Counted from the stretch's first letter, positions 40,982-50,554 are shown. The stretch is 64,000 nucleotides of DNA from Candidatus Methylopumilus turicensis (GCF_000953015.1 NZ_LN794158.1:806001-870000), one strand, 5' to 3'. Notes: a model not told the origin generated them from the letters alone. Numbers and translations: made by a program.

Positions 40982-41197
40982 ATGAGTGATACTAAAGATA
41001 GTAACGGTAACATCTTGAATGATGGCGACTCAGTGCAGTTGATTAAAGACTTAAAAGTAAAAGGCACATCAGTCACGTTAAAGCGCGGTTCTGTCGCTAA
41101 AAATATCCGTTTAACAGACGATCCTGAAGAGGTTGAGTGTAGTGTTGAGAAAGTTAAGGGTTTAGTATTAAAGACGTGCTTCTTAAAGAAAGTTTAA
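40982..41197 (+). CDS. PhnA-domain (YjdM-like) small protein
   Basis: The 71-residue product corresponds to the C-terminal domain of YjdM/PhnA proteins (KDSNGNILNDGDSVQLIKDLKVKGTS, KNIRLTDDPEEVECSVEKVKGLVLKT), without their N-terminal zinc ribbon. Despite the old name, a role in phosphonate use is doubtful and the true function is unknown. It begins at the first base after the rnhB stop and its end overlaps by 4 bp that of the convergent methyltransferase gene. Confidence 0.82.
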   Translation: MSDTKDSNGNILNDGDSVQLIKDLKVKGTSVTLKRGSVAKNIRLTDDPEEVECSVEKVKGLVLKTCFLKKV

Positions 41198-41904
41198 GCG
41201 AGCAATAAAAATACGGTGGGTTGCTTATGTAGGTCCGGCAGCTCACTTTTTTTCCATTCAGCAATGGTTTTACTGATCACCAACTCAGTTTCTAAACTGA
41301 CGTTTCTCGCTATACACAGCTTGGTATTGGCACTACAACTTGCCAGAATATCTTCCAGCATGTGTTGATTACGGTAGGGCGTTTCAATGAAAATTTGTGT
41401 TTCATTAGCACCTTGTGACTGCTTTTCAAGCGCTTTTAGTTTTGCCACGCGAGCAGCTTTATCGCTTGGTAAGTAACCTAAAAAGGTAAACTGTTGTCCA
41501 TTAAAGCCAGAAGCCATCAATCCCAGCAATATTGATGATGGGCCAACTAATGGTGAGACGCGAATATTTTTTTTATGTGCTAAAGCGGCAAGCAAAGCGC
41601 CCGGGTCGGCAATGCCTGGGCAGCCAGCCTCTGAAAGCATTCCAACATTGTGCCCTGCAAGTAACGGCGCAATGAGTGCAGGCAAGTCTTTTTCAGTGCT
41701 ATGTTCATTGAGTAATTGGAAGTTAAGCTCACGCACTGGTTTGTTTGTTTTCACTGAGCCTAAAAATCGACGCGCACTTTTTTCATTTTCAACGACAAAG
41801 TACTCTAAGCCCTGCACTAAGGTCATGACTTCAGCAGGAATGACATAACTGAGGTTGTCGTCACCCAATGTGACCGGAACCATGTACAAAGTGCCTAGCG
41901 TCAT
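41194..41904 (-). CDS. RsmI-paralogue SAM-dependent methyltransferase (tetrapyrrole methylase fold)
   Basis: A 236-residue tetrapyrrole-methylase-fold protein, opening TLGTLYMVPVTLGD and with the SAM-site segments MLSEAGCPGIADPGALL and PLVGPSSILLGLMASGF. It resembles RsmI, which methylates 16S rRNA C1402, but is shorter and belongs to a paralogous group often found next to maf in beta- and gammaproteobacteria. Substrate unknown; a true RsmI may lie elsewhere in the genome. 22 bp separate it from maf, which is upstream on the same strand. Confidence 0.82.
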   Translation of the reverse strand: MTLGTLYMVPVTLGDDNLSYVIPAEVMTLVQGLEYFVVENEKSARRFLGSVKTNKPVRELNFQLLNEHSTEKDLPALIAPLLAGHNVGMLSEAGCPGIADPGALLAALAHKKNIRVSPLVGPSSILLGLMASGFNGQQFTFLGYLPSDKAARVAKLKALEKQSQGANETQIFIETPYRNQHMLEDILASCSANTKLCIARNVSLETELVISKTIAEWKKSELPDLHKQPTVFLLLA

Positions 41905-41926
41905 CTTGATTTACCTTGTGTGATGA

Positions 41927-42508
41927 TTAAATGACGTGAACTTGCTCGTTTTGAAGCATGCTAATGAGCTTAATGAGAGGCAATCCAATTAAGGCATTGG
42001 GATCAGAGCCTGTCATGGAAGCAATAAGCGCAATACCCAATCCTTCAGATTTTGCACTGCCAGCACAATTGTAGGGTGCTTCAATACGTAAGTAATTTTC
42101 GATTTGAGCATCGGTCAGCTGCCTAAACTCCACATCGTAGGGTACAACCTCAGTTTGCATATGTTTTGTTGCCGCATTAAACAGACACAACGCACTATGG
42201 AAAGTGACGTGACGACCTCGTTGATGCTGCAACTGTTTTACTGCATTTTCATGCGTCATTGGCTTGCCAAGCTGAATGCCATCTAGCGTCGCAACTTGGT
42301 CGCAACCAATCACTAGTGCATCAGGGTGTGACTCAGCAATTTTTTTTGCTTTTAACTGCGCGAGCCTTAATGCAGTTTCTTGTGGCAACTCGCCCTCTAA
42401 TGGTGACTCATCAATCGCTGGTGAGATTGCATCAAATGGCAAGCCTAGCCTCGCCAGTAACTCTTGGCGATAAGGTGATGATGAGGCGAGAATTAGTTTT
42501 GGTTTCAT
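41927..42508 (-). CDS. yceF: Maf-like nucleotide pyrophosphatase (YceF type, 7-methyl-GTP)
   Basis: A 193-residue Maf-fold pyrophosphatase opening [21 protein letters not shown], with [10 protein letters not shown] and the late [18 protein letters not shown] segment. The sequence around the active site and the neighbours (the RsmI paralogue downstream, the yceD-rpmF locus nearby) suit the YceF group, which hydrolyses 7-methyl-GTP, rather than the dTTP/UTP group. It likely cleans the nucleotide pool of modified bases. Confidence 0.87.
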   Translation of the reverse strand: MKPKLILASSSPYRQELLARLGLPFDAISPAIDESPLEGELPQETALRLAQLKAKKIAESHPDALVIGCDQVATLDGIQLGKPMTHENAVKQLQHQRGRHVTFHSALCLFNAATKHMQTEVVPYDVEFRQLTDAQIENYLRIEAPYNCAGSAKSEGLGIALIASMTGSDPNALIGLPLIKLISMLQNEQVHVI

Positions 42509-42525
42509 ATGGCTGAATGTTACCT

Positions 42526-42558
42526 ATAAAAAAGCCGACAGTAACTTACTGCCGGCTT
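42526..42558 (-). terminator. Intrinsic terminator of the pycAB operon
   Basis: Read on the minus strand, AAGCCG (42558-42553) and CGGCTT (42537-42532) pair, then after one mismatch CAGTA (42551-42547) pairs with TACTG (42543-42539) around a 3-base loop, and the stem is followed by a run of T (the A run at 42528-42533 on the plus strand). It lies directly after the carboxyltransferase stop, between that gene and maf, giving the carboxylase pair its own transcript end. Confidence 0.8.
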
Positions 42559-42583
42559 CCAATGAGTACTGGAGTGAAATTAA

Positions 42584-44428
42584 TTACTCAGGTTGAATTT
42601 CTAGGAGTGACTCATCTGGTGTAACGGTATCACCTTTTTTCACGTGCACAGCAACGACAATGCCTGTTACTGATGCTTGAATTTCATTCTCCATTTTCAT
42701 GGCTTCAATTACGAGCACAGCATCGCCTGCATTCACTTTATCACCCGCTTTAACTTTAATCTCTACGATACTACCTGGCATAGCTGTCGTTACACAGCCT
42801 TCATGTGATGGGCGAGGGCGGCCGCTTGCACCAACTTTGGCAGCTGCTTTCTTTTTACCACTTGATTTACTGCCTCCAACCTCAATCTCACTTAAGGTTT
42901 CTACAATGACTTCTTCAGCAATGCCATCAACAGAAACATAGAACGGACGCTGTTCTTCACCTGCGTGGCCGCTACCCGTTAACTTAATATGAAACGTTTC
43001 ACCATGCAGGGTGACCTTGAACTCATTAGGAGCGTATCTTGAGTCGTTGGTTGAAACAGCTTCTTTTGTCAGTAGTTGCTCAGGCTTCAGACTACCTGCA
43101 TTGCGCTCTTGTAAAAATGTTTTGGCGAGATCAGGAAACATCGCATAAGTTAATACGTCTTCCTCTGTCATTGCCCAGGCTTCAGATTCGTGACGCAATC
43201 TTTCCATCTCATCTTCAAGCAAATCAGCAGGGCGGCAATCAATAACCTCTGCATCATAGCCGACAGCAATATTTCTAATATCAACATTCACTTTTGCAGG
43301 CGCTTTGCCATACTGTCCTAAGAAGTAGTTTTTAACTTCGTTAGTCACAGATTTATAGCGTGCACCAGTCATGACGTTTAGTACCGCTTGTGTACCAACG
43401 ATTTGTGATGTTGGGGTAACAAGTGGCGGAAAACCTAAGTCTTCACGAACACGAGGAATTTCAGCAAGCACTTCATCCATACGGTTGAGTGCGCCTTGTT
43501 CTTTCAGTTGATTAGAAAGATTCGAAATCATGCCACCTGGCACTTGATTTACTAAAACGCGGGTATCAACGCCTGTGAATTCACTTTCAAATTGCCAGTA
43601 TTTTCTGCGAACCTCACGGAAATAAGCCGTAACTTCTTGTAGCGAAGCCAAACTTAAACCTGTGTCATATTCAGTACCTTGTAGTGCAGCAACCAAGCTC
43701 TCCGTAGTTGGATGACTTGCACCTTCAGAGAAGGATGAGTTACAGGTATCAATAATGGTCGCACCATTCTCAACACCCTTTAACAGATTCATACTTGCTA
43801 AGCCTGATGTAGCATGGCTGTGTAAGTGAATAGGTAACTTAACTGCAGCACGAATAGCTTTAACTAGCTCAGTTGTGCTTTTAGGGGTAAGCAAGCCCGC
43901 CATGTCTTTAATGGCAATTGTGTCTGAACCGATAGATTCAAGCTCTTTTGCCATTTCAACAAAATAGTTGATGTCGTGCACAGGGCTTGTTGTAAATGAA
44001 ATTGTTCCTTCAGCATGCTTGCCATGTTTTTTGACGGCTTCAATAGATACGCGCAAATTGCGAATGTCATTCATCGCATCGAATACACGAAAAACATCTA
44101 CACCTAAATCAGCAGATTGCTTAACGAATGCGCGCACAACATCGTCAGAGTAATGACGGTAGCCCAAAAGGTTTTGGCCACGCAATAACATCTGTATACG
44201 GCTGTTAGGCAGGGCAGCACGAAGTTTCTTCAAGCGCTCCCATGGATCTTCTTTTAGATAGCGAACACAGGTGTCGAATGTAGCGCCGCCCCATGCCTCA
44301 AGAGACCAGAAACCAATGGCATCTAATTTTGAGCAAATTGGCAACATATCATCAGTGCGAAGACGTGTTGCGATGAGAGATTGATGACCATCTCTTAAAA
44401 CTAATTCAGAAACATGAACTTGTGCCAT
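42584..44428 (-). CDS. pycB: Pyruvate carboxylase subunit B / oxaloacetate decarboxylase alpha-type carboxyltransferase
   Basis: The 614-residue product has an N-terminal carboxyltransferase TIM barrel (VLRDGHQSLIATRLR; the IAIKDMAGLL segment with metal-site residues; LHSHATSG), a central conserved carboxylase region, a basic linker near residue 525 (SKSSGKKKAAAKV) and a C-terminal biotin-carrier domain with EAMKMEN, biotin on K578. With the biotin carboxylase subunit just upstream it probably makes oxaloacetate from pyruvate and bicarbonate. That anaplerotic step suits a methylotroph. A sodium-pump oxaloacetate decarboxylase would need beta and gamma subunits, not seen nearby. Confidence 0.87.
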   Translation of the reverse strand: MAQVHVSELVLRDGHQSLIATRLRTDDMLPICSKLDAIGFWSLEAWGGATFDTCVRYLKEDPWERLKKLRAALPNSRIQMLLRGQNLLGYRHYSDDVVRAFVKQSADLGVDVFRVFDAMNDIRNLRVSIEAVKKHGKHAEGTISFTTSPVHDINYFVEMAKELESIGSDTIAIKDMAGLLTPKSTTELVKAIRAAVKLPIHLHSHATSGLASMNLLKGVENGATIIDTCNSSFSEGASHPTTESLVAALQGTEYDTGLSLASLQEVTAYFREVRRKYWQFESEFTGVDTRVLVNQVPGGMISNLSNQLKEQGALNRMDEVLAEIPRVREDLGFPPLVTPTSQIVGTQAVLNVMTGARYKSVTNEVKNYFLGQYGKAPAKVNVDIRNIAVGYDAEVIDCRPADLLEDEMERLRHESEAWAMTEEDVLTYAMFPDLAKTFLQERNAGSLKPEQLLTKEAVSTNDSRYAPNEFKVTLHGETFHIKLTGSGHAGEEQRPFYVSVDGIAEEVIVETLSEIEVGGSKSSGKKKAAAKVGASGRPRPSHEGCVTTAMPGSIVEIKVKAGDKVNAGDAVLVIEAMKMENEIQASVTGIVVAVHVKKGDTVTPDESLLEIQPE

Positions 44429-44467
44429 ATATTTAACTTACTTTATTTAATTATTAATTGATATGAA

Positions 44468-45886
44468 TTAAATGCCTTCATGAGCGGCAATCGCAGCTGA
44501 AATTGCAGCGGCGATTAACTCAGGAGGGAAGGCTGTAGCGTAATTATTTAACTCAGGGTGTGATTCTACAAAGCTAGTGTCAAATTCGCCGCTTCTAAAA
44601 TCTGGGTGCTTCAAAATCTCTTGATAATATGGAATGGTTGTTTTAACACCATAGACCAGCATATCGTTAAGCGCTCTACGTCCACGCTCAATCACACTGT
44701 CCCAATCCAATGCCCAAACGGTAAGTTTGGCGCACATTGAGTCATAGTAGGGCGGAATAACATATCCGCTGTAAATCGCAGCATCCATACGAACACCTGG
44801 ACCACCTGGTGCATAGTAACGTGTAATTTTACCAAAACTTGGCAAGAAATCATTCTTAGGGTCTTCTGCATTAATGCGAAATTCCATTGCAAAACCGCGA
44901 TATTTAACTTCATCTTGTTTGTATTGCAGCTCCTGGCCGTCAGCAATGCGGATTTGCTCTTGTACGATATCAATACCGGTAATGGTTTCGGTAACAGTAT
45001 GTTCAACTTGCAGGCGAGTATTCATTTCCATGAAGTAGAACGTGTTGTCCGAGTCTAATAAAAACTCAACAGTACCTGCGTTTTCGTAACCAACTGCTTT
45101 TGCAGCCTTAACCGCTAAATTTCCAATGTATTCACGTTGTGCATCACTTAGTTGTGGTGATGGCGCAATTTCAATGAGTTTTTGGTTGCGGCGTTGGATA
45201 GAGCAGTCGCGCTCAAACAAGTGAATAACGTTGCCATGGCTGTCGCCAACAATTTGTACTTCAATGTGTCGTGGATTAACGACGCATTTTTCTAAGAAAA
45301 CTTCAGGTTTTCCGAAAGCTTTACTTGCTTCTGAAATGACGCGGTCATAATTACCAAGCAATTCTTTTTCGTCGTTACAGCGTCTAATACCACGACCGCC
45401 ACCGCCGTTAGTTGCTTTCAACATCACCGGATAGCCTATCTTGGCAGCGAGATTACGTGCCTCTTCAAGATCCGCTAAGTTGCCATCACTTCCTGGCGTG
45501 CAAGGAATGCCTGCTGCGACCATTGCGTTACGCGCTTGAATTTTATCGCCCATCTGACGAATGACGCTTGCATCTGGTCCAATGAATTTAATACCGCGTC
45601 GCGCACAGATTTCTGCTAATTCTGGATTTTCAGATAAAAAGCCATAACCTGGATGAAGCGCATCACAACCTGAAGCTACAGCCAAATTAACAATGTTGTG
45701 AGCGTTCAAGTAACCAACTACTGGATCTGAACCAATGTTATAGGCTTCATCTGCTTTTTTGACGTGTAATGCGTGACGGTCTGCGTCAGAGTATATCGCA
45801 ACGGACTTAATGCCCATTTCCGAACAAGCTCTAACGATACGCACTGCAATTTCGCCGCGATTAGCGACAAGAATTTTTTTAATCAC
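44468..45886 (-). CDS. pycA: Biotin carboxylase subunit (pyruvate carboxylase subunit A)
   Basis: A 472-residue ATP-grasp biotin carboxylase: opening KKILVANRGEIAVRIVRAC, ATP-binding loop KATNGGGGRGIRRC, and MNTRLQVEHTVTE. It carboxylates biotin for transfer by the partner subunit. It is alike to AccC of acetyl-CoA carboxylase, but pairing with the carboxyltransferase gene 39 bp downstream points to pyruvate carboxylase. Start is GTG at 45886 with CAGG about 7 bp upstream. Divergent from yceD with 101 bp between. Confidence 0.85.
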   Translation of the reverse strand: MIKKILVANRGEIAVRIVRACSEMGIKSVAIYSDADRHALHVKKADEAYNIGSDPVVGYLNAHNIVNLAVASGCDALHPGYGFLSENPELAEICARRGIKFIGPDASVIRQMGDKIQARNAMVAAGIPCTPGSDGNLADLEEARNLAAKIGYPVMLKATNGGGGRGIRRCNDEKELLGNYDRVISEASKAFGKPEVFLEKCVVNPRHIEVQIVGDSHGNVIHLFERDCSIQRRNQKLIEIAPSPQLSDAQREYIGNLAVKAAKAVGYENAGTVEFLLDSDNTFYFMEMNTRLQVEHTVTETITGIDIVQEQIRIADGQELQYKQDEVKYRGFAMEFRINAEDPKNDFLPSFGKITRYYAPGGPGVRMDAAIYSGYVIPPYYDSMCAKLTVWALDWDSVIERGRRALNDMLVYGVKTTIPYYQEILKHPDFRSGEFDTSFVESHPELNNYATAFPPELIAAAISAAIAAHEGI

Positions 45887-45949
45887 TACTGAACCTGAAT
45901 GTTAAGAGTTTAAAGATGTTAAAAATAAACGGTTAAATCGGTTAGTTTT

Positions 45950-45978
45950 TTGACATAACCACAGGTTAATTATATCAT
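45950..45978 (+). promoter_or_regulatory. Near-consensus promoter before yceD-rpmF
   Basis: TTGACA at 45950-45955 and TATCAT at 45973-45978 lie 17 bp apart. Transcription should begin near 45985, two or three bases before the yceD ATG at 45988, which implies a leaderless message. It probably drives yceD, rpmF and part of the fatty acid block. Confidence 0.7.
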
Positions 45979-45987
45979 GCGCGCCTT

Positions 45988-46488
45988 ATGACTGCACAGC
46001 ACATCATCAATAGCCTTGAATTTGCAAGAAAATCTCTAGAGATTCGTGATACAATCGCGCACTCAGATTTGCAACGAGCTAAAGATTTGCTCACGCCAGA
46101 GACTGAAAGCCTTAACTGGCGCTTGTCTGGTGAGGTTTCTGCTGATAAAAAAGCGAGACTGCATTTAACTCTAACAGGTAATGCGGCTGTACCTTGTCAG
46201 CGTTGTTTAGAGCCAATGTTGATTGCTTTAAATATTAGCTCTGAGTTTATTTTAGTTAAAGATGAGTCCGAAGTGCCACCTGAAGAGGATGATGTTGAGG
46301 ATCATGATTATATTGTTGCTGATGCAGAGATGGATGTTCTGCAATTGGTAGAAGATGAGATTTTGCTCGCTTTACCTTATGCACCAAAACACGAAATTAA
46401 TGATTGCGCAGTAAAAGCGGAAGTAAATGAGCTTAAGGCTCCTAATCCCTTCGCTGCATTGCGAGATTTTAAAGTTGTAAAAAGTTAG
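45988..46488 (+). CDS. yceD: YceD/DUF177 family protein (23S rRNA accumulation)
   Basis: The 166-residue product matches DUF177, whose E. coli member YceD is needed for normal 23S rRNA levels. It contains the paired cysteines in VPCQRCLEPM and the acidic middle (EVPPEEDDVEDHDYIV), ending NPFAALRDFKVVK. It sits just before rpmF as in nearly all proteobacteria. No Shine-Dalgarno is visible upstream of ATG 45988, and the promoter is only 10 bp away, so translation is probably leaderless. Confidence 0.9.
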   Translation: MTAQHIINSLEFARKSLEIRDTIAHSDLQRAKDLLTPETESLNWRLSGEVSADKKARLHLTLTGNAAVPCQRCLEPMLIALNISSEFILVKDESEVPPEEDDVEDHDYIVADAEMDVLQLVEDEILLALPYAPKHEINDCAVKAEVNELKAPNPFAALRDFKVVKS

Positions 46489-46508
46489 ATTATATTTAGG
46501 AGTAAAAA

Positions 46509-46688
46509 ATGGCTGTTCAACAAAACAAAAAATCACCATCTAAACGTGGTATGCATCGTTCACATGACTTTTTAACAAACCCACCATTGGCTATTGAGCC
46601 AACAACAGGTGAGGTGCATTTACGTCACCATATTAGCCCAAGCGGTTACTACCGTGGCCGTAAAGTATTACCGGCTAAAGGCGAGTAA
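46509..46688 (+). CDS. rpmF: 50S ribosomal protein L32
   Basis: A 59-residue protein starting [22 protein letters not shown] and ending [14 protein letters not shown], which is L32 of the proteobacterial type without zinc cysteines. Ribosome binding site AGGAG at 46499-46503 precedes ATG at 46509. It lies between yceD and plsX, the conserved order joining ribosome and fatty acid synthesis genes. Confidence 0.96.
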   Translation: MAVQQNKKSPSKRGMHRSHDFLTNPPLAIEPTTGEVHLRHHISPSGYYRGRKVLPAKGE

Positions 46689-46704
46689 TTAGTGATTGAA
46701 ACTA

Positions 46705-46736
46705 GCGTGAAGTCTTCATTAGTAAGATTTCACCGC
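46705..46736 (+). terminator. Imperfect hairpin between rpmF and plsX
   Basis: GCG.TGAA.TCTT at 46705-46715 pairs with AAGA.TTCA.CGC at 46724-46736 with single mismatches, followed by TTGTTTT. It could be a partial terminator setting the higher level of L32 over PlsX. Weak evidence. Confidence 0.35.
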
Positions 46737-46760
46737 TTGTTTTAGCGTTGATTTAAAAGC

Positions 46761-47798
46761 ATGGATATCACCGTTGCTATTGATGCCATGGGTGGCGATC
46801 ACGGCCCCCGTGTCACAATCCCAGCCGCATTGACCCTATTAAAGCAAGACAGTGAATTAAAAGTCATATTGGTTGGACTTACTGTTGCAATCGAAGCTGA
46901 GCTTCGAGCACAAAAGGCAAAACCAAACCCAAGAATGACCATTCATCATGCAAGCGAACTTGTGCTGATGGACGAGTCACCTCAAAGCGCACTCAAAAAT
47001 AAAAAAGACTCATCAATGCGGGTCGCCATTAATTTGGTTAAAGATGGCAATGCAGATGCTTGTGTAAGTGCGGGCAATACTGGCGCACTTATGGCAACAG
47101 CTAGATTCGTTTTAAAAACTCTCCCAGGTATTGATCGTCCAGCTATTGCGGGCGTTTTGCCTAGTAAAGTAGGCATGACGCACATGCTTGATCTTGGCGC
47201 TAATGCTGATTGCACACCTGAACATTTATTGCAATTTGCCATCATGGGCTCAGTATTAGTTTCGTGTGTTCGCAACAAAGCAAATCCAACGGTCGGCTTA
47301 CTCAACATCGGTTCCGAAGATATCAAAGGCAATGAAGTGGTCAAGCAAACTGCTGAGCTACTCAAATCTAGCCATCTAAACTTCTACGGCAATGTTGAAG
47401 GTGATGACATATATAAAGGCACCACGGACTTGGTTGTTTGTGACGGCTTTGTTGGTAATGTTGCGCTAAAAACATCGGAGGGCCTTGCGAATCTGATGGG
47501 GAGTTTTTTAAAGGAAGAATTCAAAAGAAGCCCAATTACCAAGTTAATGGCGCTCATCTCAATGCCCGTATTATCTGCTTTTAGAAAACGTTTAGATCCA
47601 AGATGTTATAACGGGGCAAGCTTCCTAGGTCTGCGGGGCATTGTTGTGAAAAGTCATGGTGGCGCGGATGTCTTTGCTTTTAAACACGCTATCATTAAAG
47701 CGGTTGATGAAGCCAGAAGTGGTGTGTTAGCTCACATTACAGAGCAATTAGCACTTGAGCATACACAATCCGAAACCTCAGCGAAAGTAGCATCTTAA
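46761..47798 (+). CDS. plsX: Phosphate acyltransferase PlsX
   Basis: PlsX converts acyl-ACP to acyl-phosphate for phospholipid synthesis. The 345-residue product opens [14 protein letters not shown], has [18 protein letters not shown] in the middle and ends with [18 protein letters not shown]. It stands at the head of the plsX-fabH-fabD-fabG-acpP-fabF series. Confidence 0.96.
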   Translation: MDITVAIDAMGGDHGPRVTIPAALTLLKQDSELKVILVGLTVAIEAELRAQKAKPNPRMTIHHASELVLMDESPQSALKNKKDSSMRVAINLVKDGNADACVSAGNTGALMATARFVLKTLPGIDRPAIAGVLPSKVGMTHMLDLGANADCTPEHLLQFAIMGSVLVSCVRNKANPTVGLLNIGSEDIKGNEVVKQTAELLKSSHLNFYGNVEGDDIYKGTTDLVVCDGFVGNVALKTSEGLANLMGSFLKEEFKRSPITKLMALISMPVLSAFRKRLDPRCYNGASFLGLRGIVVKSHGGADVFAFKHAIIKAVDEARSGVLAHITEQLALEHTQSETSAKVAS

Positions 47799-47865
47799 AC
47801 TTGCTACCTTGCTAGTTTAAAAATATCATTCGCTGTCAAAATCAAACTTATTTGAAAGTTCTTGC

Positions 47866-48819
47866 ATGAAGCATTCACGTATCGCGGGCACCGGCAGTTA
47901 CTTGCCCGAAAGAATACTTACCAACGCAGAACTTGAGCGAACAATCGATACCACTGACGAGTGGATTTTTACTCGCACAGGGATCCGCGAGCGACACATC
48001 GTCGCCGAAGGCCAATACACAAGTGATATGGCATTAGAGGCAGCTAAAAAAGCGATTGAAGCTTCAAATATCGACATCCAATCTATTGACCTGATTGTTC
48101 TCGCAACAACAACGCCAGATCGCACATTCCCAAGCACTGCTTGTTTATTACAACAAAAGCTAGGCATTGTTAACTGCCCAGCATTTGACTTACAAGCGGT
48201 ATGCAGCGGCTTCGTTTACGCATTGGCAACAGCAGACAATTTTATTAAAGCTGGCGCAGCAAAATGTGCACTTGTAGTTGGTGCTGACGCGATGTCACGC
48301 ATTACCGATTGGACAGACAGAAGCAATTGCATCCTTTGGGGTGATGGTGCTGGCGCAGTGATTCTTCAAGCAAGTGATGAACAAGGTATTTTATCTACTC
48401 ACTTACATGCAAATGGCAATTACGCAGATATGCTAATGGTGCCTCAAGGTGTATCAAATCAAGAGGGCAGTAAGACCATCCTCATGGAAGGTAACGCTGT
48501 ATTTAAAATGGCTGTCAATACATTGGATGCTATTGTTGACGACACGCTTGCAGCAAATGGCTTAGAAAAATCAGATATTGACTGGTTGGTACCTCACCAA
48601 GCGAACATTCGCATCTTGCAATCAACTGCTAGAAAGCTTGGGATGAGCATGGATAGGGTAGTGACAACTGTTGATAAGCACGGCAACACGTCGGCAGCGT
48701 CAATTCCATTAGCGCTTGATGTTGCTGTTCGAGATGGACGTATTAAACGCGGCGAAACAATTTTAATGGAGGCCTTTGGTGGTGGTTTCACCTGGGGCTC
48801 CGTCTTAATGAAATATTGA
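47866..48819 (+). CDS. fabH: Beta-ketoacyl-ACP synthase III
   Basis: FabH starts fatty acid synthesis by condensing acetyl-CoA with malonyl-ACP. The 317-residue product has the catalytic triad C113 (AVCSGF), H244 (VPHQANIRI) and N274 ([11 protein letters not shown]), and the closing [11 protein letters not shown] at 47866 gives the family start. Confidence 0.97.
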   Translation: MKHSRIAGTGSYLPERILTNAELERTIDTTDEWIFTRTGIRERHIVAEGQYTSDMALEAAKKAIEASNIDIQSIDLIVLATTTPDRTFPSTACLLQQKLGIVNCPAFDLQAVCSGFVYALATADNFIKAGAAKCALVVGADAMSRITDWTDRSNCILWGDGAGAVILQASDEQGILSTHLHANGNYADMLMVPQGVSNQEGSKTILMEGNAVFKMAVNTLDAIVDDTLAANGLEKSDIDWLVPHQANIRILQSTARKLGMSMDRVVTTVDKHGNTSAASIPLALDVAVRDGRIKRGETILMEAFGGGFTWGSVLMKY

Positions 48820-48844
48820 GTTAATGAAGTTTTAAGAGGTTTAC

Positions 48845-49774
48845 ATGAAATTTGCTTTTTTCTTTCCAGGGCAAGGTTCCCAATCCGTCGGCATGATGCA
48901 AGGCTTGGCTGACATCGCAGTCGTTCGCCAAACATTTGATGAAGCCTCTGACCTGCTGGGTCAGGATTTTTGGTCTATGGTGACAGAGCCAAACGAAGCA
49001 CTCAATCAAACAACTAATACTCAACCATTGATGCTCACTGCGGGCGTTGCCACATGGCGCGCCTGGCAGGCGCATTCATCTTCAGTGCCAACGCTAATGG
49101 CAGGACATAGCTTGGGCGAATATACAGCGCTTGTCGCCGCAGGCGCTTTAACCTTCAACGATGCCTTGCCATTAGTTCGTTATCGCGCAGAAGTGATGCA
49201 AAATGCTGTTGCTGAAGGTGTTGGTGCAATGGCTGCCATTCTGGGCCTTGATGATGAAATAGTGCGTGAGGTTTGTATTGAAGGCGCTCAAGGCGAAGTG
49301 CTGGAAGCAGTTAACCTAAATTCACCAGGACAAGTAGTGATTGCAGGTAATAAGGCAGCTGTTGAGCGAGGCATGGAGCTTGCAAAAGCAAAAGGTGCAA
49401 AACGCGCATTAGCGCTACCTGTAAGCGTTCCATCACACTGTGCATTGATGAAGCCAGCTGCAGAAGCTTTGGCTGTGTATCTGCAAAACGTTCAAATGAC
49501 TGCAAGTAGCATCCCGGTGATTCATAATGCTGATGTGCTTGCCTATAGTGATATTAATCAAATGAAAGATGCTTTAGTGCGTCAATTGTATAGCCCAGTA
49601 AGATGGGTTGAGACAGTACAAAGTGCTTACAATCAAGGCGTCACAAACTCTGCGGAGTGCGGTCCGGGTAAAGTATTAGCAGGACTGACAAAACGCATTG
49701 TGACGGAATTGCCATGTGTCGCATTAACTAATGCAGAATCTTTGGCGGATGCCCAAGCGCAATTCTCTGCATAA
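48845..49774 (+). CDS. fabD: Malonyl-CoA:ACP transacylase
   Basis: FabD moves malonyl from CoA to ACP. The 309-residue product opens FFFPGQGSQSVGMM and has the nucleophile motif GHSLGEY with S89; the partner histidine lies in SVPSHCALM. Standard length and place after fabH. Confidence 0.97.
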   Translation: MKFAFFFPGQGSQSVGMMQGLADIAVVRQTFDEASDLLGQDFWSMVTEPNEALNQTTNTQPLMLTAGVATWRAWQAHSSSVPTLMAGHSLGEYTALVAAGALTFNDALPLVRYRAEVMQNAVAEGVGAMAAILGLDDEIVREVCIEGAQGEVLEAVNLNSPGQVVIAGNKAAVERGMELAKAKGAKRALALPVSVPSHCALMKPAAEALAVYLQNVQMTASSIPVIHNADVLAYSDINQMKDALVRQLYSPVRWVETVQSAYNQGVTNSAECGPGKVLAGLTKRIVTELPCVALTNAESLADAQAQFSA

Positions 49775-49792
49775 ATATTGAGGGAGATGAAT

Positions 49793-50533
49793 ATGTTAGA
49801 AGGTCAAATTGCATTAGTCACAGGCGCTAGCCGTGGCATTGGTGCCGCAATTGCACAAGAATTAGGTAAAAAGGGCGCGATTGTTGTTGGAACAGCAACC
49901 ACCCAAAATGGTGCTGATGCTATCAGTGCAGCATTGAAAGATGCTGGCATAAAAGGTTGCGGCTTAGCGCTAGATGTTAACGACAATGAGCAGATTCAAT
50001 CAACATTAAAGACGATTGCAGAGCAGTTCGGTGACGTAAGCATTCTTGTTAATAATGCAGGCATCACTAAAGACACCTTGCTAATGCGTATGGAAGATAG
50101 CGATTGGGATGCAGTGATCTCGACAAACTTAAGTTCTGTATTTCGCATGTCTAAAGCCGTTTTACGCCCAATGATGAAGGCACGAACAGGCCGAATTATT
50201 AGTATTTCATCGGTGGTTGGTCACATGGGTAACGCTGGTCAAACCAACTATGCAGCGGCTAAAGCAGGTATGTCAGGCTTTACAAAATCATTAGCGAGCG
50301 AAGTAGGCAGCCGTAACATTACAGTGAACTGTGTTGCACCAGGCTTTATTGATACTGACATGACACGCTCATTACCAGATGAACACAAAGAAGCACTATT
50401 GAAGCACATACCATTGGCAAAACTTGGTCAAGATAGCGATATTGCGGCGGCTGTAGCGTTTTTAGCATCGCCATCAGCAGGCTATATCACAGGCGAAACC
50501 TTGCATGTGAACGGCGGAATGTACATGGCATAA
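49793..50533 (+). CDS. fabG: 3-oxoacyl-ACP reductase
   Basis: FabG reduces beta-ketoacyl-ACP with NADPH. The 246-residue SDR enzyme has the cofactor motif TGASRGIG, NNAG, and catalytic Y153 and K157 in NYAAAKAG. ATG at 49793 is chosen because AGGGAG at 49781-49786 is correctly spaced for it and because it gives the family start (MLEGQIALVTG); a TTG at 49778 in frame would add five residues. Confidence 0.96.
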   Translation: MLEGQIALVTGASRGIGAAIAQELGKKGAIVVGTATTQNGADAISAALKDAGIKGCGLALDVNDNEQIQSTLKTIAEQFGDVSILVNNAGITKDTLLMRMEDSDWDAVISTNLSSVFRMSKAVLRPMMKARTGRIISISSVVGHMGNAGQTNYAAAKAGMSGFTKSLASEVGSRNITVNCVAPGFIDTDMTRSLPDEHKEALLKHIPLAKLGQDSDIAAAVAFLASPSAGYITGETLHVNGGMYMA

Positions 50534-50554
50534 TGCCATTAACAATTTAGTTTT

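Noticed and set aside
41194-41904. RsmI (16S rRNA C1402 ribose methyltransferase)
   Set aside because: Shorter than RsmI, different sequence around the SAM site and placed beside maf, which marks the paralogous group.
42584-44428. Sodium-pumping oxaloacetate decarboxylase alpha subunit
   Set aside because: No beta or gamma membrane subunits lie nearby, and a biotin carboxylase subunit is paired with it, which fits pyruvate carboxylase.
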